From Viridibacterium sediminicola (GTDB lineage: Bacteria; Pseudomonadota; Gammaproteobacteria; Burkholderiales; Rhodocyclaceae): DNA of 64,000 bases. The translations under genes were made by a program, and so were the position numbers. The stretch covers positions 62,001 through 126,000 of the forward strand of contig NZ_JBDIVE010000011.1 in assembly GCF_039631295.1 (NCBI RefSeq), in the 5' to 3' direction. The notes under the pieces were generated by a model that did no database searches, was not told where the DNA came from, and worked only from the letters and a program-made list of their open reading frames with translations. Positions within the stretch are counted from its first letter, which is position 1. Each line of letters starts with the position of its first letter. Shown here in pieces: positions 42,920 through 52,115 of this stretch.

Positions 42920-43687
42920 TCAGCCCATGTCGCGCGCTTTGCGGTCACGTTCGACACGCAGGATGTAGCGCTGGATGGCATTGGCCATTGCCGTCGGCAG
43001 TTCTTCAAACTGGCAGCCGGCGCGCAGCGCCTCGGTGCCATTGGGATTGGTGATGCGGAAAATGTTGCGCACGCGCAGCGTAGCGGTGACCGGCCCGAAC
43101 TCCGGCAGGTCCAGACGGCAATTGCGGTACTGCTTGTCGGCACTGAAGTCCAGCCCCTTGGGCGGTACCAGCACGGCCACGCCACCACCGGAGATGTCGA
43201 CCACGCGCGCATCGATCATCTGCTTGTCTTCGGGCGCCTGGATGCGGCAGATCAGTGAATGCGAAACCGGCGCAGTCAGCCGGTAATACTCGCGGCGTTG
43301 CAGGCGCAGCAGGGTCTGCGGTGCCTGCGCGATGAGTGCGGGGTGCTTGCCGCTGCGGTCAAAGTGGAATTGGCTGATCGAAAACTGGATCTTCACCTTT
43401 TCCAGCTGGGTGACGCAGAGCAGTTGCCTGGCCACCGCCACGCTGGCATTGAGTGTCTCGTCACGCGAAACGTCGAGCACCAGCTGATGGTCATCTTCGC
43501 TGACTGACAACACGCTGCTCATCATGAAGCGCGGCGAGTCATCGATGTAGGCGGTGATCATGCAGCGGTGCGCGGCGAGCTGGCGCAGCACGAAGGCGAT
43601 CTCGCGCGGCGCACGCAGCAGGTATTGCGCAAAATCGTCCGATTGCAGGAGCTCGAATTTCGCGGAGGGGTCGGAATGATCTGCCAT
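42920..43687 (-). CDS. YcgR-like PilZ-domain flagellar brake protein
   Basis: 255 residues. An N-terminal YcgR domain is followed by a PilZ domain with the cyclic-di-GMP motifs RRxxxR (QRREYYRL) and DxSxxG (VDISGGGVAVLV). Such proteins slow the flagellar motor when cyclic-di-GMP is high. It is placed between the gsp operon and the flagellar genes on the same strand, and the GGDEF/EAL protein at 13332 is one possible source or sink of the signal. Confidence 0.92.
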   Translation of the reverse strand: MADHSDPSAKFELLQSDDFAQYLLRAPREIAFVLRQLAAHRCMITAYIDDSPRFMMSSVLSVSEDDHQLVLDVSRDETLNASVAVARQLLCVTQLEKVKIQFSISQFHFDRSGKHPALIAQAPQTLLRLQRREYYRLTAPVSHSLICRIQAPEDKQMIDARVVDISGGGVAVLVPPKGLDFSADKQYRNCRLDLPEFGPVTATLRVRNIFRITNPNGTEALRAGCQFEELPTAMANAIQRYILRVERDRKARDMG

Positions 43688-43717
43688 GGGTGAAGGGGCA
43701 ATTCTGATGAGCGGCGA

Positions 43718-44020
43718 CTATACACCAGGCGGCAGCAGAGGGGCGCTTGCGCCGTTTTCCATGGCGTGCAGCCAGGCCAGCAGTTCCGCCACCGCGATGT
43801 AGAGCGAGGGCGGAATGCGCTGATCCAGATCCACCTGCATCAGCAGGGCGACCAGTTCGGGTGACTCATGCACATACACCCCGGCTTCGCGTGCGCGCTC
43901 GATGATGGCTTGGGCGATCAGGCCATTGCCCTTGGCCACCACTTGCGGCGCACTCTCGCCTACCGTATAGGCGAGGGCGACGGCGCTGGCACGCCCCTTT
44001 TGCTCAGGCGTCTGCTTCAT
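43718..44020 (-). CDS. FlhB C-terminal-domain-like protein (FhlB/YlqH family)
   Basis: 100 residues matching the cytoplasmic C-terminal domain of the flagellar export switch FlhB (AVALAYTVGESAPQVVAKG, AREAGVYVHESPELVALL). It has no membrane part and no NPTH autocleavage site. Homologues sit beside fliK, as here (17-base overlap with fliK), and can partly replace the cleaved FlhB domain in some species. Probably cytoplasmic. Confidence 0.85.
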   Translation of the reverse strand: MKQTPEQKGRASAVALAYTVGESAPQVVAKGNGLIAQAIIERAREAGVYVHESPELVALLMQVDLDQRIPPSLYIAVAELLAWLHAMENGASAPLLPPGV

Positions 44021-45488
44021 ATTGCACGACCATGCCGGTCAGGCTCACGCCTGCGGCATCGAGTGAATCGGCCAGCGCGCTGCTGCCCGCTTGCAGGCTA
44101 TTGACGGCACTGGCCGAGTCCGCGCTGATGCGGATCGCCACGCCGGCCGGGGTGACAAAAAGCTGGGCGCGGATATTGCCCAGCACCGGCATCTGCAGTC
44201 GCAGTGTGCTCTGCCAGGCGGCGGGCTCTTCCTGATCGGACTGGCCCTGATGGGAGGTGTTCTCTTCCGATTCCGGGTCGAAAATTTCCCACTGCATGGT
44301 CTGCCCCGGCCACACCTGACCTTGCCAGACGGCTTGATGCGTGGCGAGGGTGTCGAGCTGGCGATGGACCAGGGGCATCAGTTCGGCGGCGATTTTCAGC
44401 GCTCCGGCGCTGGGTGTGGCATTGCCCTCGTTTGAGGGGTCGAGGCCTTGTTCGCTGCCGGCACGGGGGCTGACGAGGGGGGCGGCGTTCTTGCCCGCTT
44501 GTTCGCGCAGCATGTGGCTGGCGCCTGGATCATCCGGTGTATCGCCAGAATTCGATTGTTGTCCGCTTTGCTGGCCAGCTTGCGTGGCGTTGAGATGGGG
44601 GGCTGCGCGCTCGCCGGCAGGCGCAGGTGCAGGCAGCAGGGCATCGCCTTGTTCGAGGGTATCGAGCAGGCTGGCCGCCAGCGGCGCTGCGGGGGGCGCG
44701 GCGTCTTCTGTTGGAGGGGGCGTGACGGCCAGCGCCAGATTCGCCGCCAGGTTCGCTGGCGATGCTGTGGCCTGCCAGCTGGCGCGGGTCGTTCCCTGAG
44801 CGCTGTACACCAGGGGTTCGGCAGCCGTGTCCGGCAAGCTGGGAGGCAGCATGGCAGCGGGATTCGGTGCGGCTGCGTTTGGCGTGCGGGTTTGCGGCGC
44901 GCTGAGCGCTGGCTGCTGTGCCTGCGGTTCTGCCATCAGGGTGCTGAGGGTACGCTCGCCGCCGACCCATTGCGCCTGATGTGATTCGTAGAACAGGCCG
45001 CTCTGGCTGAGCGCTTGCTGCAGCACCGGTACCAAGGACGCTGCTTGGGTGGGCGGCGCGCTCATCAAGGGCGCGCCGGCATTGAGTGCTGTGGTGGTGT
45101 CAGTCGATTGACGGCCGGTGAGCAGCTGGCTGATCAGCTGGCCGGCGGCGCTCAGCCGCGGTGTGCTGGCGCTGGCTGCGCTGCTGCGGCCCGGCGGGAT
45201 GCTGTCGGCGGCCAGGCGTGCGGTCACGCGCTGATCTTGTTGACCGGTGACGACCAGTTCGAGGGCGTCACCCGATTTGGCGGCATTCGGTAGCGACAGG
45301 GTGACGCTGCGACCGGCGACCAGGGCGCGAAAGCTGCCGTCGGGCAGCGGGCTCTGGATCAGTGCGGAGAAGCGCTGACCCGTTGCGAGATCTGGCAGAT
45401 CCTCCGTAATCTGGTGTACAGGCGCCAGCGCCTGCACTTCTGCATCGATCAGCATGCGCAGGCGCGAGGCGAGGTCACTGGGTATCAC
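44004..45488 (-). CDS. fliK: Flagellar hook-length control protein FliK
   Basis: 494 residues of low-complexity Ala/Gln/Ser/Pro-rich sequence, with a conserved C-terminal domain (LRLQMPVLGNIRAQLFVTPA then VAIRISADSASAVNSL) that acts on FlhB to stop hook growth. Neighbours are the FlhB-like gene downstream and fliT upstream. Divergent middle sequence is normal for this family. Confidence 0.85.
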   Translation of the reverse strand: MIPSDLASRLRMLIDAEVQALAPVHQITEDLPDLATGQRFSALIQSPLPDGSFRALVAGRSVTLSLPNAAKSGDALELVVTGQQDQRVTARLAADSIPPGRSSAASASTPRLSAAGQLISQLLTGRQSTDTTTALNAGAPLMSAPPTQAASLVPVLQQALSQSGLFYESHQAQWVGGERTLSTLMAEPQAQQPALSAPQTRTPNAAAPNPAAMLPPSLPDTAAEPLVYSAQGTTRASWQATASPANLAANLALAVTPPPTEDAAPPAAPLAASLLDTLEQGDALLPAPAPAGERAAPHLNATQAGQQSGQQSNSGDTPDDPGASHMLREQAGKNAAPLVSPRAGSEQGLDPSNEGNATPSAGALKIAAELMPLVHRQLDTLATHQAVWQGQVWPGQTMQWEIFDPESEENTSHQGQSDQEEPAAWQSTLRLQMPVLGNIRAQLFVTPAGVAIRISADSASAVNSLQAGSSALADSLDAAGVSLTGMVVQYEADA

Positions 45489-45512
45489 GCAGGGCCTCCA
45501 GGCAGCTAACTA

Positions 45513-45842
45513 TCAATGCGTGGCGCCGTATGCCTTGCGCAGATTGCGTTCCATGTTCGTGCCAAACAGCAGGGCGCGCACGTGGTTCATCCAGGGCTCG
45601 GTGTGACGGCGGATTTCGCGGTCATCGTCGAGCATGCGCATGATCAGCTCACGCTTGTGCGAGCGCTCGGCCTCTTGTGTGGCCAGGCTCTCGGCAGTTT
45701 CCAGTGAACGCAGCAGCTCGCGCAGGCGGGACACTTGCTGTTCCAGCGCACAGAGCCGGTCCCAGTCATTGTCACGTGCCGCGCTGACCATCTCTGCGCT
45801 GAGCTGGCACATCGATTCATAGTGAGTCAGCATGCTTTGCAT
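45513..45842 (-). CDS. fliT: Flagellar export chaperone FliT
   Basis: About 109 residues from the ATG at 45842 (MQSMLTHYESM), five bases after the fliS stop; an earlier in-frame ATG at 45872 would overlap fliS. Mostly helical, with RELLRSLETAESLATQEAER. FliT holds the cap protein FliD before export. The fliD-fliS-fliT order supports the call, although the sequence itself is weakly conserved. Confidence 0.8.
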   Translation of the reverse strand: MQSMLTHYESMCQLSAEMVSAARDNDWDRLCALEQQVSRLRELLRSLETAESLATQEAERSHKRELIMRMLDDDREIRRHTEPWMNHVRALLFGTNMERNLRKAYGATH

Positions 45843-45846
45843 GATT

Positions 45847-46245
45847 TCAACCTCGGCCGGCGGTGTGGCCAATTTCTGCCCAGGCGCCGCGTAGTTCGGA
45901 GAGCAGGTTGGAGACTTCGGCCATCACCTTTTCATTGTTGTGGATGTTGGCGTGCAGCAGGCGCTCGCACATGTAGTCGTAGAGCGCGCTCAGCCGCAAG
46001 GCCAGATCGCCGCCGGCCTCGACATCGAGACTGGCGTGCAGGCCGCGCGTGATGATGTCCATCGCCTTGGACAGCGAGGCGCCCTTGGCTGCGATGTCGC
46101 CATTGGCCAGCGAGATCGCGGCGCTGTTGATGGACAGGATGGCGCCGTCGAAGAGCATCAGGATCAGCTGGTGCGGGCTGGCTGTGCTGACTTCTGTTTC
46201 GATACCGATACTGGCGTAAGCAGCGGCTGAATGGGTGGCGAACAT
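45847..46245 (-). CDS. fliS: Flagellin export chaperone FliS
   Basis: 132 residues starting MFATHSAAAYASIGIETEVS, with the family signature SPHQLILMLFDGAILSINSA and helix LRLSALYDYMCERLLHANIH. It binds the flagellin C-terminus and prevents premature polymerisation. Confidence 0.95.
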   Translation of the reverse strand: MFATHSAAAYASIGIETEVSTASPHQLILMLFDGAILSINSAAISLANGDIAAKGASLSKAMDIITRGLHASLDVEAGGDLALRLSALYDYMCERLLHANIHNNEKVMAEVSNLLSELRGAWAEIGHTAGRG

Positions 46246-46301
46246 TTGAATCCTTGCGAGGCTAATGGGTAAGAGTCAGGCGCTTGGCCATTGGCTTAGG
46301 T

Positions 46302-47687
46302 TCAGAGTTTGGACAACTGGGCTGTCAGGTAAGAGGCGGTTGAATTGAGGCTGGAGATGGTTGCATCCATCGCCGTGAATTGTTTGCGGTAACGCGCTTC
46401 GATCGAGGTCATGCGTGCTTCCAGCGCAGCGATGCTCTTGTCCATGGTCTTGATGGTCGAGTTCAGACCATCGGTACGCGAGGTCAGAATGCCGCCGGTG
46501 TCATTCATGTTGGTGATGCGCGTGACCAGCTGGTCGGCCAGACCCGAGGTTGTGCCATTGGTGGCGAACAGGCTTGCCACGTCCTTGGTCGGGTCTGACA
46601 GTGCTTTGCCGAGTTTGGTGCTATCGACCGTCAGCTTGCCATCGACACCAATCTGGATACCGACATCGGAGAGCCGCGAAACTGATCCCGAGCCGACCGA
46701 GCCGCTCATGATGCTGCGCAGCTGCGACTGGATATTGCGGATTGATGCGTCGCCATTGAGCGGCCCCGCCGTCTTGGTGGTGGAGTTGTAATTGCTCTGG
46801 CTGGCCATCAAGCCGACGGTGTTGTTGTAGGCCGTGACGAAGGCATTGATCTTGGTGGTAATGGCGGCTGTGTCGCTGGCGACGGTCAGCGTGGTATCCG
46901 CGGTGGATTTGCTCTTGAGCGTGAGCGTCACGCCATCGATCACGTCGGAGACGGTGTTGCTCGAACGTGTCACCTCAATACCATCGAGGGTGAATTCTGC
47001 GTCCTGCGCGGCCTGCGTTGAGGTCAGGGTGGACGTGCTGGTCGCGGCCGGATCGAAATCGAAGCCGGTGAGCCCGGAGAGTTTGAAGGCATTGGAGGCG
47101 CCGGTGCTGTCCGAGGTCAGCACCAGGCGGCTCTTGCTGCCGTCATTGACGATCGAGGCGGTCACGCCGCTCTTGGCAGCATTGATAGCGTCTTTGAGGC
47201 CGCTGAGCGTATTGTTGGTCGAATCGATGGTGACCGAAAAGCTGCGCGTGCTGTCTGCAGTGAAGGTACTGGTCGTACCGTCGCTGGCCAACGTCCCCAG
47301 ATCGATTTGCAGGGTGCCCGTGGCGATGGTGGTCGAACTGCTGTCATAACCGGCGCTACGGGTTTTTTGTGCCTGGGCAAGTTGGGTCACGTTCAGCGAG
47401 TAGCTGCCGGCACTGGCACTGCTGCTGACCGTGGCAGAAGCTGCCGCGGTGTCGGCAACATTTGCCGTCCATGACGAAAAGTTGCTCTTGGTCTGCAGGG
47501 CTTTTGCCGCATCACTCAGCGTCGACAAGCTGCTCTTGAGCGTGCCGTAGGCCGACAGCTTGGTCTGGATCGCGCTTTCCTGGGTCTGGATCTGCGTGAT
47601 GGGCGCGCGTTCCGCCGTCATCAGCTTGGTGATCAAGCCTTCTACGTCGATGCCGGAACCGAGTCCCGCTGAGGTGATTGTGGCCAT
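46302..47687 (-). CDS. fliD: Flagellar filament cap protein FliD
   Basis: 461 residues. Conserved N-terminus ITSAGLGSGIDVEGLITKLM, a variable Ser/Thr-rich centre, and C-terminal coiled coil (YRKQFTAMDATISSLNSTAS). It caps the growing filament. Transcribed with fliS and fliT. Confidence 0.95.
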   Translation of the reverse strand: MATITSAGLGSGIDVEGLITKLMTAERAPITQIQTQESAIQTKLSAYGTLKSSLSTLSDAAKALQTKSNFSSWTANVADTAAASATVSSSASAGSYSLNVTQLAQAQKTRSAGYDSSSTTIATGTLQIDLGTLASDGTTSTFTADSTRSFSVTIDSTNNTLSGLKDAINAAKSGVTASIVNDGSKSRLVLTSDSTGASNAFKLSGLTGFDFDPAATSTSTLTSTQAAQDAEFTLDGIEVTRSSNTVSDVIDGVTLTLKSKSTADTTLTVASDTAAITTKINAFVTAYNNTVGLMASQSNYNSTTKTAGPLNGDASIRNIQSQLRSIMSGSVGSGSVSRLSDVGIQIGVDGKLTVDSTKLGKALSDPTKDVASLFATNGTTSGLADQLVTRITNMNDTGGILTSRTDGLNSTIKTMDKSIAALEARMTSIEARYRKQFTAMDATISSLNSTASYLTAQLSKL

Positions 47688-47725
47688 TTCCTGATTCTCC
47701 GATCGTGACAGGCACGGGGCCTGAG

Positions 47726-48112
47726 CTACACCTTCTGTTTCACGAAGAGGCCGGAGAGTTTGTCCATCGAACGGGTCATGGCAAGCAGTTCCTCGCTGGG
47801 AATCTGTCGGATCACCTCGTTGGTAGAGGAATCCATCACCTTGACTACGGTTCGCCCCGTCTCATCGTCAATCGAGAACTGCAGGTTTCGTGCCACCGGT
47901 GCGAGGACCTTCCTGACTTCGCCCATGGCTTGGTCAATCTGCTCTCGCGTCGGTTGTGCTGCGGCGGAAGAAACTGAGTCGGTTTGTACGGACGTCAGGG
48001 TGTTGGTACTTGTGGTTGCAGTGCTCGCAACAGCTGCAACAGTACCCACTTCCCTGACGTTGCTCGTTTTGCTCGGCGTGTTGCTGACCGAGCTGATTTG
48101 CTGGATTGCCAT
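47726..48112 (-). CDS. flaG: FlaG family protein
   Basis: 128 residues. A low-complexity Thr/Ser/Val N-terminal half precedes the FlaG domain (NLQFSIDDETGRTVVKVMDS; EVIRQIPSEELLAMTRSMDK). FlaG influences filament length in other bacteria. Between fliC and fliD, as usual. Confidence 0.92.
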   Translation of the reverse strand: MAIQQISSVSNTPSKTSNVREVGTVAAVASTATTSTNTLTSVQTDSVSSAAAQPTREQIDQAMGEVRKVLAPVARNLQFSIDDETGRTVVKVMDSSTNEVIRQIPSEELLAMTRSMDKLSGLFVKQKV

Positions 48113-48134
48113 GGTATGGCCTCCTTGTGACCTT

Positions 48135-48166
48135 GGTGGCCTGACCCCTCCATGGGCCAGACCACC
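48135..48166 (-). terminator. Possible stem-loop between fliC and flaG
   Basis: GGTGGTCTGGCCC and GGGGTCAGGCCACC (read leftward) pair imperfectly over a five-base loop. There is no following T run, so termination would be partial at best. A stem here could reduce readthrough from the abundant fliC message or protect its 3' end. Confidence 0.4.
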
Positions 48167-48190
48167 ATCCTACGGACCGCGACTGCGTGC

Positions 48191-49018
48191 TTATCTGAGC
48201 AGGCTGAGCACACTCTGCGGCAGGCTGTTGGCCTGCGACAGCATGGCGGTACCGGCTTGCTGCAGGATCTGCGCACGCGACAGGTTGGCCGTTTCCGAGG
48301 CGAAGTCTGCATCGGTGATGCGGCCCTTGGCGGCCGACTGGTTTTCAACCGCGATCTGCAGCGAGGACACCACGGCGTCGGTACGGTTGAGCGCGGCACC
48401 GAAGCGTGCGCGGGTGGTGGTCAGGGTGTTGATGCCCGAGTCCAGTGCGGTGATCGCATCCAGCGCCGTGGAGGCGGTTGAAATATTGATCGAACCCGAG
48501 TCGATGCCCAGCGACGAGGCGCGGATGTCCGTGGTCGACACGGTGATCTGGTCGTTGGTCGTGGTGCCGGCGCCGACCTGGAAGGTCAGCACGCTGCCGC
48601 TGTTGAGCAGGTTGATCTTGTTGTAGGTGGTGGCTTCACCCAGACGCGAGACTTCGGCCGACAGGGCGTTGAATTCCGTCGCCAGATTCAGGCGGTCACC
48701 GGAGTTGAGCGTGCCGTTGGATGCCTGCACGGCCAGTTCGCGCATACGTTGCACGTTGGCGGAAATCTGCGAAGCGCCACCGTCAGCGATCTGCAGCATG
48801 GAGGTGGCGTCATTGGCGTTGCGGATGGCAACGTTGAAGCCCTTCACTTGAGAGTCCAGACGCTCGGAGATTGCGAGGCCGGCAGCGTCGTCCTTCGCGG
48901 TGTTGATACGCAAGCCCGAGGACAGGCGTTGCAGGGATGTCGACAGCGAACTTTGTGAGTTGGAGAGAACACGTTGAGTGTTCAATGCCGCGACGTTGGT
49001 GTTGATGGTCATAGCCAT
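48191..49018 (-). CDS. fliC: Flagellin
   Basis: 275 residues, a short flagellin with little central domain. Conserved D0/D1 N-terminus (INTNVAALNTQRVLSNSQSS, LRINTAKDDAAGLAISERL) and C-terminus (RAQILQQAGTAMLSQANSL ending QSVLSLLR). A strong AGAAGGAG box precedes the ATG. Only one flagellin gene is in view. The 318 bp upstream should hold a sigma-28 promoter, but no convincing match was found. Confidence 0.97.
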   Translation of the reverse strand: MAMTINTNVAALNTQRVLSNSQSSLSTSLQRLSSGLRINTAKDDAAGLAISERLDSQVKGFNVAIRNANDATSMLQIADGGASQISANVQRMRELAVQASNGTLNSGDRLNLATEFNALSAEVSRLGEATTYNKINLLNSGSVLTFQVGAGTTTNDQITVSTTDIRASSLGIDSGSINISTASTALDAITALDSGINTLTTTRARFGAALNRTDAVVSSLQIAVENQSAAKGRITDADFASETANLSRAQILQQAGTAMLSQANSLPQSVLSLLR

Positions 49019-49336
49019 TTTGATGCTCCTTCTTGTTTGGTTGCGTTTCCCACTTTTTTGATCGACGTGGTCTGAAGTGTTGCCACTTCAATGAACGCAC
49101 CGGCGACCTGGCAGCTAAAGCGTGAAATTGCAGGGACTTGCCGCTGTAATTTCCTGCCTTGTGAGTGCATCTACGGCGCTCTGTGGCGCTTCTGTAGGGT
49201 TACCTGAGCTTTATGGCCGACAAAAATCAAAAAAACTGATTTTTACGAGAAGGCGCGCCGGATATGGATCTGCGGCGCATGGCTAGGCCTCCGGCGGGCG
49301 CCGGATTTACAGGAAGTTGCAAAGCAATGTGAAAAA
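49019..49336. other. fliC upstream region with AT-rich stem-loop
   Basis: 318 bp between fliC and the gpsA stop, both leftward. AAAAATCA (about 49222) and TGATTTTT (about 49238) can pair over an A-rich loop and may terminate the gpsA transcript. A GGCCATAA-like element read leftward at 49211-49218 resembles a flagellar -10 box but lacks a well-spaced -35. Confidence 0.4.
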
Positions 49337-50323
49337 TTACTCAGTACGCGGATCGCGTGCTAAGAGCTGCTCCACGGCTGCGCGTGGGCTCAGGCGGTTG
49401 CCCAGGACATTCAGTACGGCCGCGGTGATCGGCATTTCCACCCCGAGTTGCGCCGCGCGTTGCGCAACCACCTCGGTGGTCAGCACGCCTTCGGCGACGT
49501 GCCCCAGGTCGCGCAGGATTTCGGGTAGCAGGCGTCCCTCGGCGAGCGCCAGGCCGACGCGACGATTGCGCGACAAATCGCCGGTACAGGTGAGGATCAG
49601 GTCGCCCATGCCGGAGAGTCCCATCAAGGTCTCGCGCCGACCACCCAGCGCATGCGCAAGACGGGCGATTTCACTGAGGCCGCGCGTCATCATGGCGGCG
49701 CGTGCATTGAGGCCATAGCCCAGGCCGTCGGAAATGCCGGCGGCGATGGCCAGTACATTCTTGACCGCACCGCCGACCTCGGCACCCACGACATCGTCAT
49801 TGGCGTAAAGGCGCAGGCGCGGGTGATGCAAGTGCTTGGCAAATTGTTCGGCAAAGCGGGCGTCGTTGCTCGCCAAGGTCATCGCGCAGGGCAGGCCGCG
49901 CGCCACTTCCTGGGCGAAGCTGGGGCCGGTCAGCGCACCGCAGGCGCTGCGTGCGCCGAGCTCTTCGATGACTACCTCGTGCGGCAGGCGTCCGCTACCC
50001 GCTTCAAAGCCTTTGCATAGCCACAGTAGTGGCGTCTCGGGCGATAGCGTGCGGAGTTGTTGCAGGGTGCTGCGCAGGCCGGCCACTGGCGTGGCGATGA
50101 TGATCAGCTCACAGGCCTGCAGCGCTGCGGGCAGGGTCTCGTGCAGACTCAGGGCGGGGGGAAAGGCGAGGCCAGGCAGGTAACGCTTGTTCTCGCCATC
50201 CTGGCGCATCTGCGCGACGTGTTGCGGGTCGTGGGACCACAGGCTGACCGCGTGCTGAGCCGCGGCATAAGTCATGGCCAGCGCGGTGCCCCAGGCACCG
50301 GCTCCGAGCACTGCAATACGCAC
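49337..50323 (-). CDS. gpsA: NAD(P)-dependent glycerol-3-phosphate dehydrogenase
   Basis: 328 residues with the Rossmann start AVLGAGAWGTALAMTYA, the substrate region GPSFAQEVARGLP, and ALGGRRETLMGLSGMGDLIL. It supplies glycerol-3-phosphate for phospholipids. The secB-SH3-gpsA order on one strand is a familiar proteobacterial arrangement. Confidence 0.97.
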   Translation of the reverse strand: MRIAVLGAGAWGTALAMTYAAAQHAVSLWSHDPQHVAQMRQDGENKRYLPGLAFPPALSLHETLPAALQACELIIIATPVAGLRSTLQQLRTLSPETPLLWLCKGFEAGSGRLPHEVVIEELGARSACGALTGPSFAQEVARGLPCAMTLASNDARFAEQFAKHLHHPRLRLYANDDVVGAEVGGAVKNVLAIAAGISDGLGYGLNARAAMMTRGLSEIARLAHALGGRRETLMGLSGMGDLILTCTGDLSRNRRVGLALAEGRLLPEILRDLGHVAEGVLTTEVVAQRAAQLGVEMPITAAVLNVLGNRLSPRAAVEQLLARDPRTE

Positions 50324-50325
50324 GC

Positions 50326-50757
50326 TTAAAGTCCCCAGACGGATTTGATATCGATGAAGCCGCTGCGTCCGTCGCGATGACGTACCTTGACCCAGCTGCC
50401 GGCAGGCTTGTCAGCCATTTCCAGCACCAGATCACGCGCCGCGACGAATACTACGGCGGCATCGTCGGCCGCAGTGAGGCGAACCTCGCTATTGGCCTTG
50501 GTGACGATCAGCTGGCGGCGTTCGGAGACGAGGCTGCGCTCGACCCAGCCGATGCCGCCGCCGGCTTCACGCACCTTGATCCAGCCCTCCAGGGCGACCA
50601 GTTGTTCGACTGGCGTACCCTTGCGCAAGATGAATTGCGGCTTGGCCTGCCTGGACGTGGCGTCATACACGATGGCGTTATCGCTCAGTGAGCGGTAGTC
50701 CAGCGCCTGAGCCAATGCCGGCAGGGCGCAGCAGAGCAGGGTGAGGATCAGGCGCAT
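50326..50757 (-). CDS. Secreted SH3-domain protein
   Basis: 143 residues with signal peptide MRLILTLLCCALPALAQA. It carries two bacterial SH3-like modules (LRKGTPVEQLVALEGWIKVR and PAGSWVKVRHRDGRSGFIDI). Likely periplasmic, perhaps cell-wall associated; no catalytic domain. Between secB and gpsA, two bases before gpsA. Confidence 0.85.
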   Translation of the reverse strand: MRLILTLLCCALPALAQALDYRSLSDNAIVYDATSRQAKPQFILRKGTPVEQLVALEGWIKVREAGGGIGWVERSLVSERRQLIVTKANSEVRLTAADDAAVVFVAARDLVLEMADKPAGSWVKVRHRDGRSGFIDIKSVWGL

Positions 50758-50767
50758 GGTGGGTGAC

Positions 50768-51226
50768 TCAGGCGTTACCGGCTTCTTGTGCCAGTTGTTG
50801 CTGACGCGAGAAGTAGAGGGCCTCGAAGTTCACCGGCGACAGCATCACCGGCTGGAAGCCGGCACGGTTGGTCGCGCTGGAGACGGTCTCACGGACATAC
50901 GGGAAGAGGATGTTCGGACCGCCAATCATCAGCGCCGGTTGCAGTTCGGCTTCGGGCACGTTCTGGATCAGGAAGATGCCGGCCTGGGCGACTTCAACCA
51001 GGAACACCGTGCGGTCTTCGCCGATCTTGGCGGTGACGGTGGCGCGCAGCACCACTTCGTAGAAACCGTTGTCGAGCGCCTGGGCCGTGGTGGCCAGCTC
51101 GACGTTGATCTCCGGGTCCTGCTGTTCCAGGAAGATCTGCGGCGAGTTGGGGACTTCAACCGAGAGATCCTTGACGTAGATCTTTTCGATGTTGAAGACG
51201 GCTTGGGCTTCGTTCTCTTGTGCCAT
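50768..51226 (-). CDS. secB: Protein-export chaperone SecB
   Basis: 152 residues. FNIEKIYVKDLSVEVPNSP and GGPNILFPYVRETVSSAT are the family hallmarks. It keeps preproteins unfolded and delivers them to SecA, and so feeds the Sec-dependent substrates of the type II system. Confidence 0.97.
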   Translation of the reverse strand: MAQENEAQAVFNIEKIYVKDLSVEVPNSPQIFLEQQDPEINVELATTAQALDNGFYEVVLRATVTAKIGEDRTVFLVEVAQAGIFLIQNVPEAELQPALMIGGPNILFPYVRETVSSATNRAGFQPVMLSPVNFEALYFSRQQQLAQEAGNA

Positions 51227-51287
51227 GAGATGTGGTCCTGATTCTTAGATTGAGTGTTGAATGAAAAACGCGGGGGATTGCTCTGCT

Positions 51288-51545
51288 TCAGGCCAGCAAG
51301 GGGTCGAGCTTGCCAGCGTGATCGAGGGCGTACAGATCATCGCAGCCGCCGACATGTTCGTCATTGATGAAGATCTGGGGAACGGTGCGCAAACCGGTGC
51401 GCGCGATCATCTCATCACGGCGGACGGGGTCGAGGTCGATGCGAATCTTCTCGATCTCGCTCACGCCTTTACGGCGCAGCAGTTGTTCGGCGCGCACGCA
51501 ATATGGGCAGACGCCGGTGGCGTACATCAGGATACGGGCGGTCAT
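51288..51545 (-). CDS. grxC: Glutaredoxin 3
   Basis: 85 residues with the dithiol active site CPYC at residues 14-17 region, the cis-Pro segment TVPQIFI and GGCDDLYALD. It reduces disulfides with glutathione. It lies between the rhodanese gene and secB, a conserved neighbourhood in proteobacteria. Confidence 0.96.
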   Translation of the reverse strand: MTARILMYATGVCPYCVRAEQLLRRKGVSEIEKIRIDLDPVRRDEMIARTGLRTVPQIFINDEHVGGCDDLYALDHAGKLDPLLA

Positions 51546-51554
51546 GCCGGATGC

Positions 51555-51968
51555 TCAGCCACGCGCCAGGGGTTGGCCGGCTTCACGCCAGGCTGCCAGG
51601 CCGCCACTGAGATTGAAGATGCGCTCGTAACCGGCCTTGCGCAGCACGGCCAGCGCGGCACGCGAGCGCTTACCGCTCTGGCAGACGAGGATGAAGGGGC
51701 GTTTGGAGAACTTTTTCAGTTCGCCGCTGCGCGATTCGATGTCCTTGAGCGGGATGTGATGCGCATTGGGCAGGTGGCCGGCAGCAAACTCGGCTTGCTC
51801 ACGCACATCGACGACGACGGCGTTCTCGCGGTTGAGCAGCATGACAGCTTGCTGCGGGCTGATCGAGTCGGGATCGCCAATGACATTACGGCCGAACAGC
51901 ATGTAGCCGGAGACAATAGCGGCGGCCAGCCAGAAGAGGTTTTGCGGGTTATTGATGAGGAAGTCCAT
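51555..51968 (-). CDS. Membrane-anchored rhodanese-like protein (YibN type)
   Basis: 137 residues: an N-terminal membrane helix (FWLAAAIVSGYMLFGRNV) and a rhodanese domain with active-site loop CQSGKRSRAA and VVDVREQAEFAAGHLPNAHH. A sulfur-carrier or sulfurtransferase role is likely. Divergent from gpmA, 147 bp away. Confidence 0.93.
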   Translation of the reverse strand: MDFLINNPQNLFWLAAAIVSGYMLFGRNVIGDPDSISPQQAVMLLNRENAVVVDVREQAEFAAGHLPNAHHIPLKDIESRSGELKKFSKRPFILVCQSGKRSRAALAVLRKAGYERIFNLSGGLAAWREAGQPLARG

Positions 51969-52115
51969 GAGTCTTTTCGTGGCGACAATCTTTGACGGAA
52001 CGCGCTTTCCTGAGAAAGCTGATCCGATACAATATCATCAATCCCGGCCCCGACGCGACTTGCGGCGGCGGTCAGGTTGTCAGCAACCTCCCTAAATTCG
52101 AAGGCAGATCCTTTC

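Noticed and set aside
49205..49250. A sigma-28 promoter for fliC
   Set aside because: Only a partial -10 match (GGCCATAA, leftward) was found, with no correctly spaced TAAA -35 element.
52021..52040. A -10 element (TACAAT) upstream of gpmA
   Set aside because: No -35 element lies at an acceptable distance, so the promoter is not supported.
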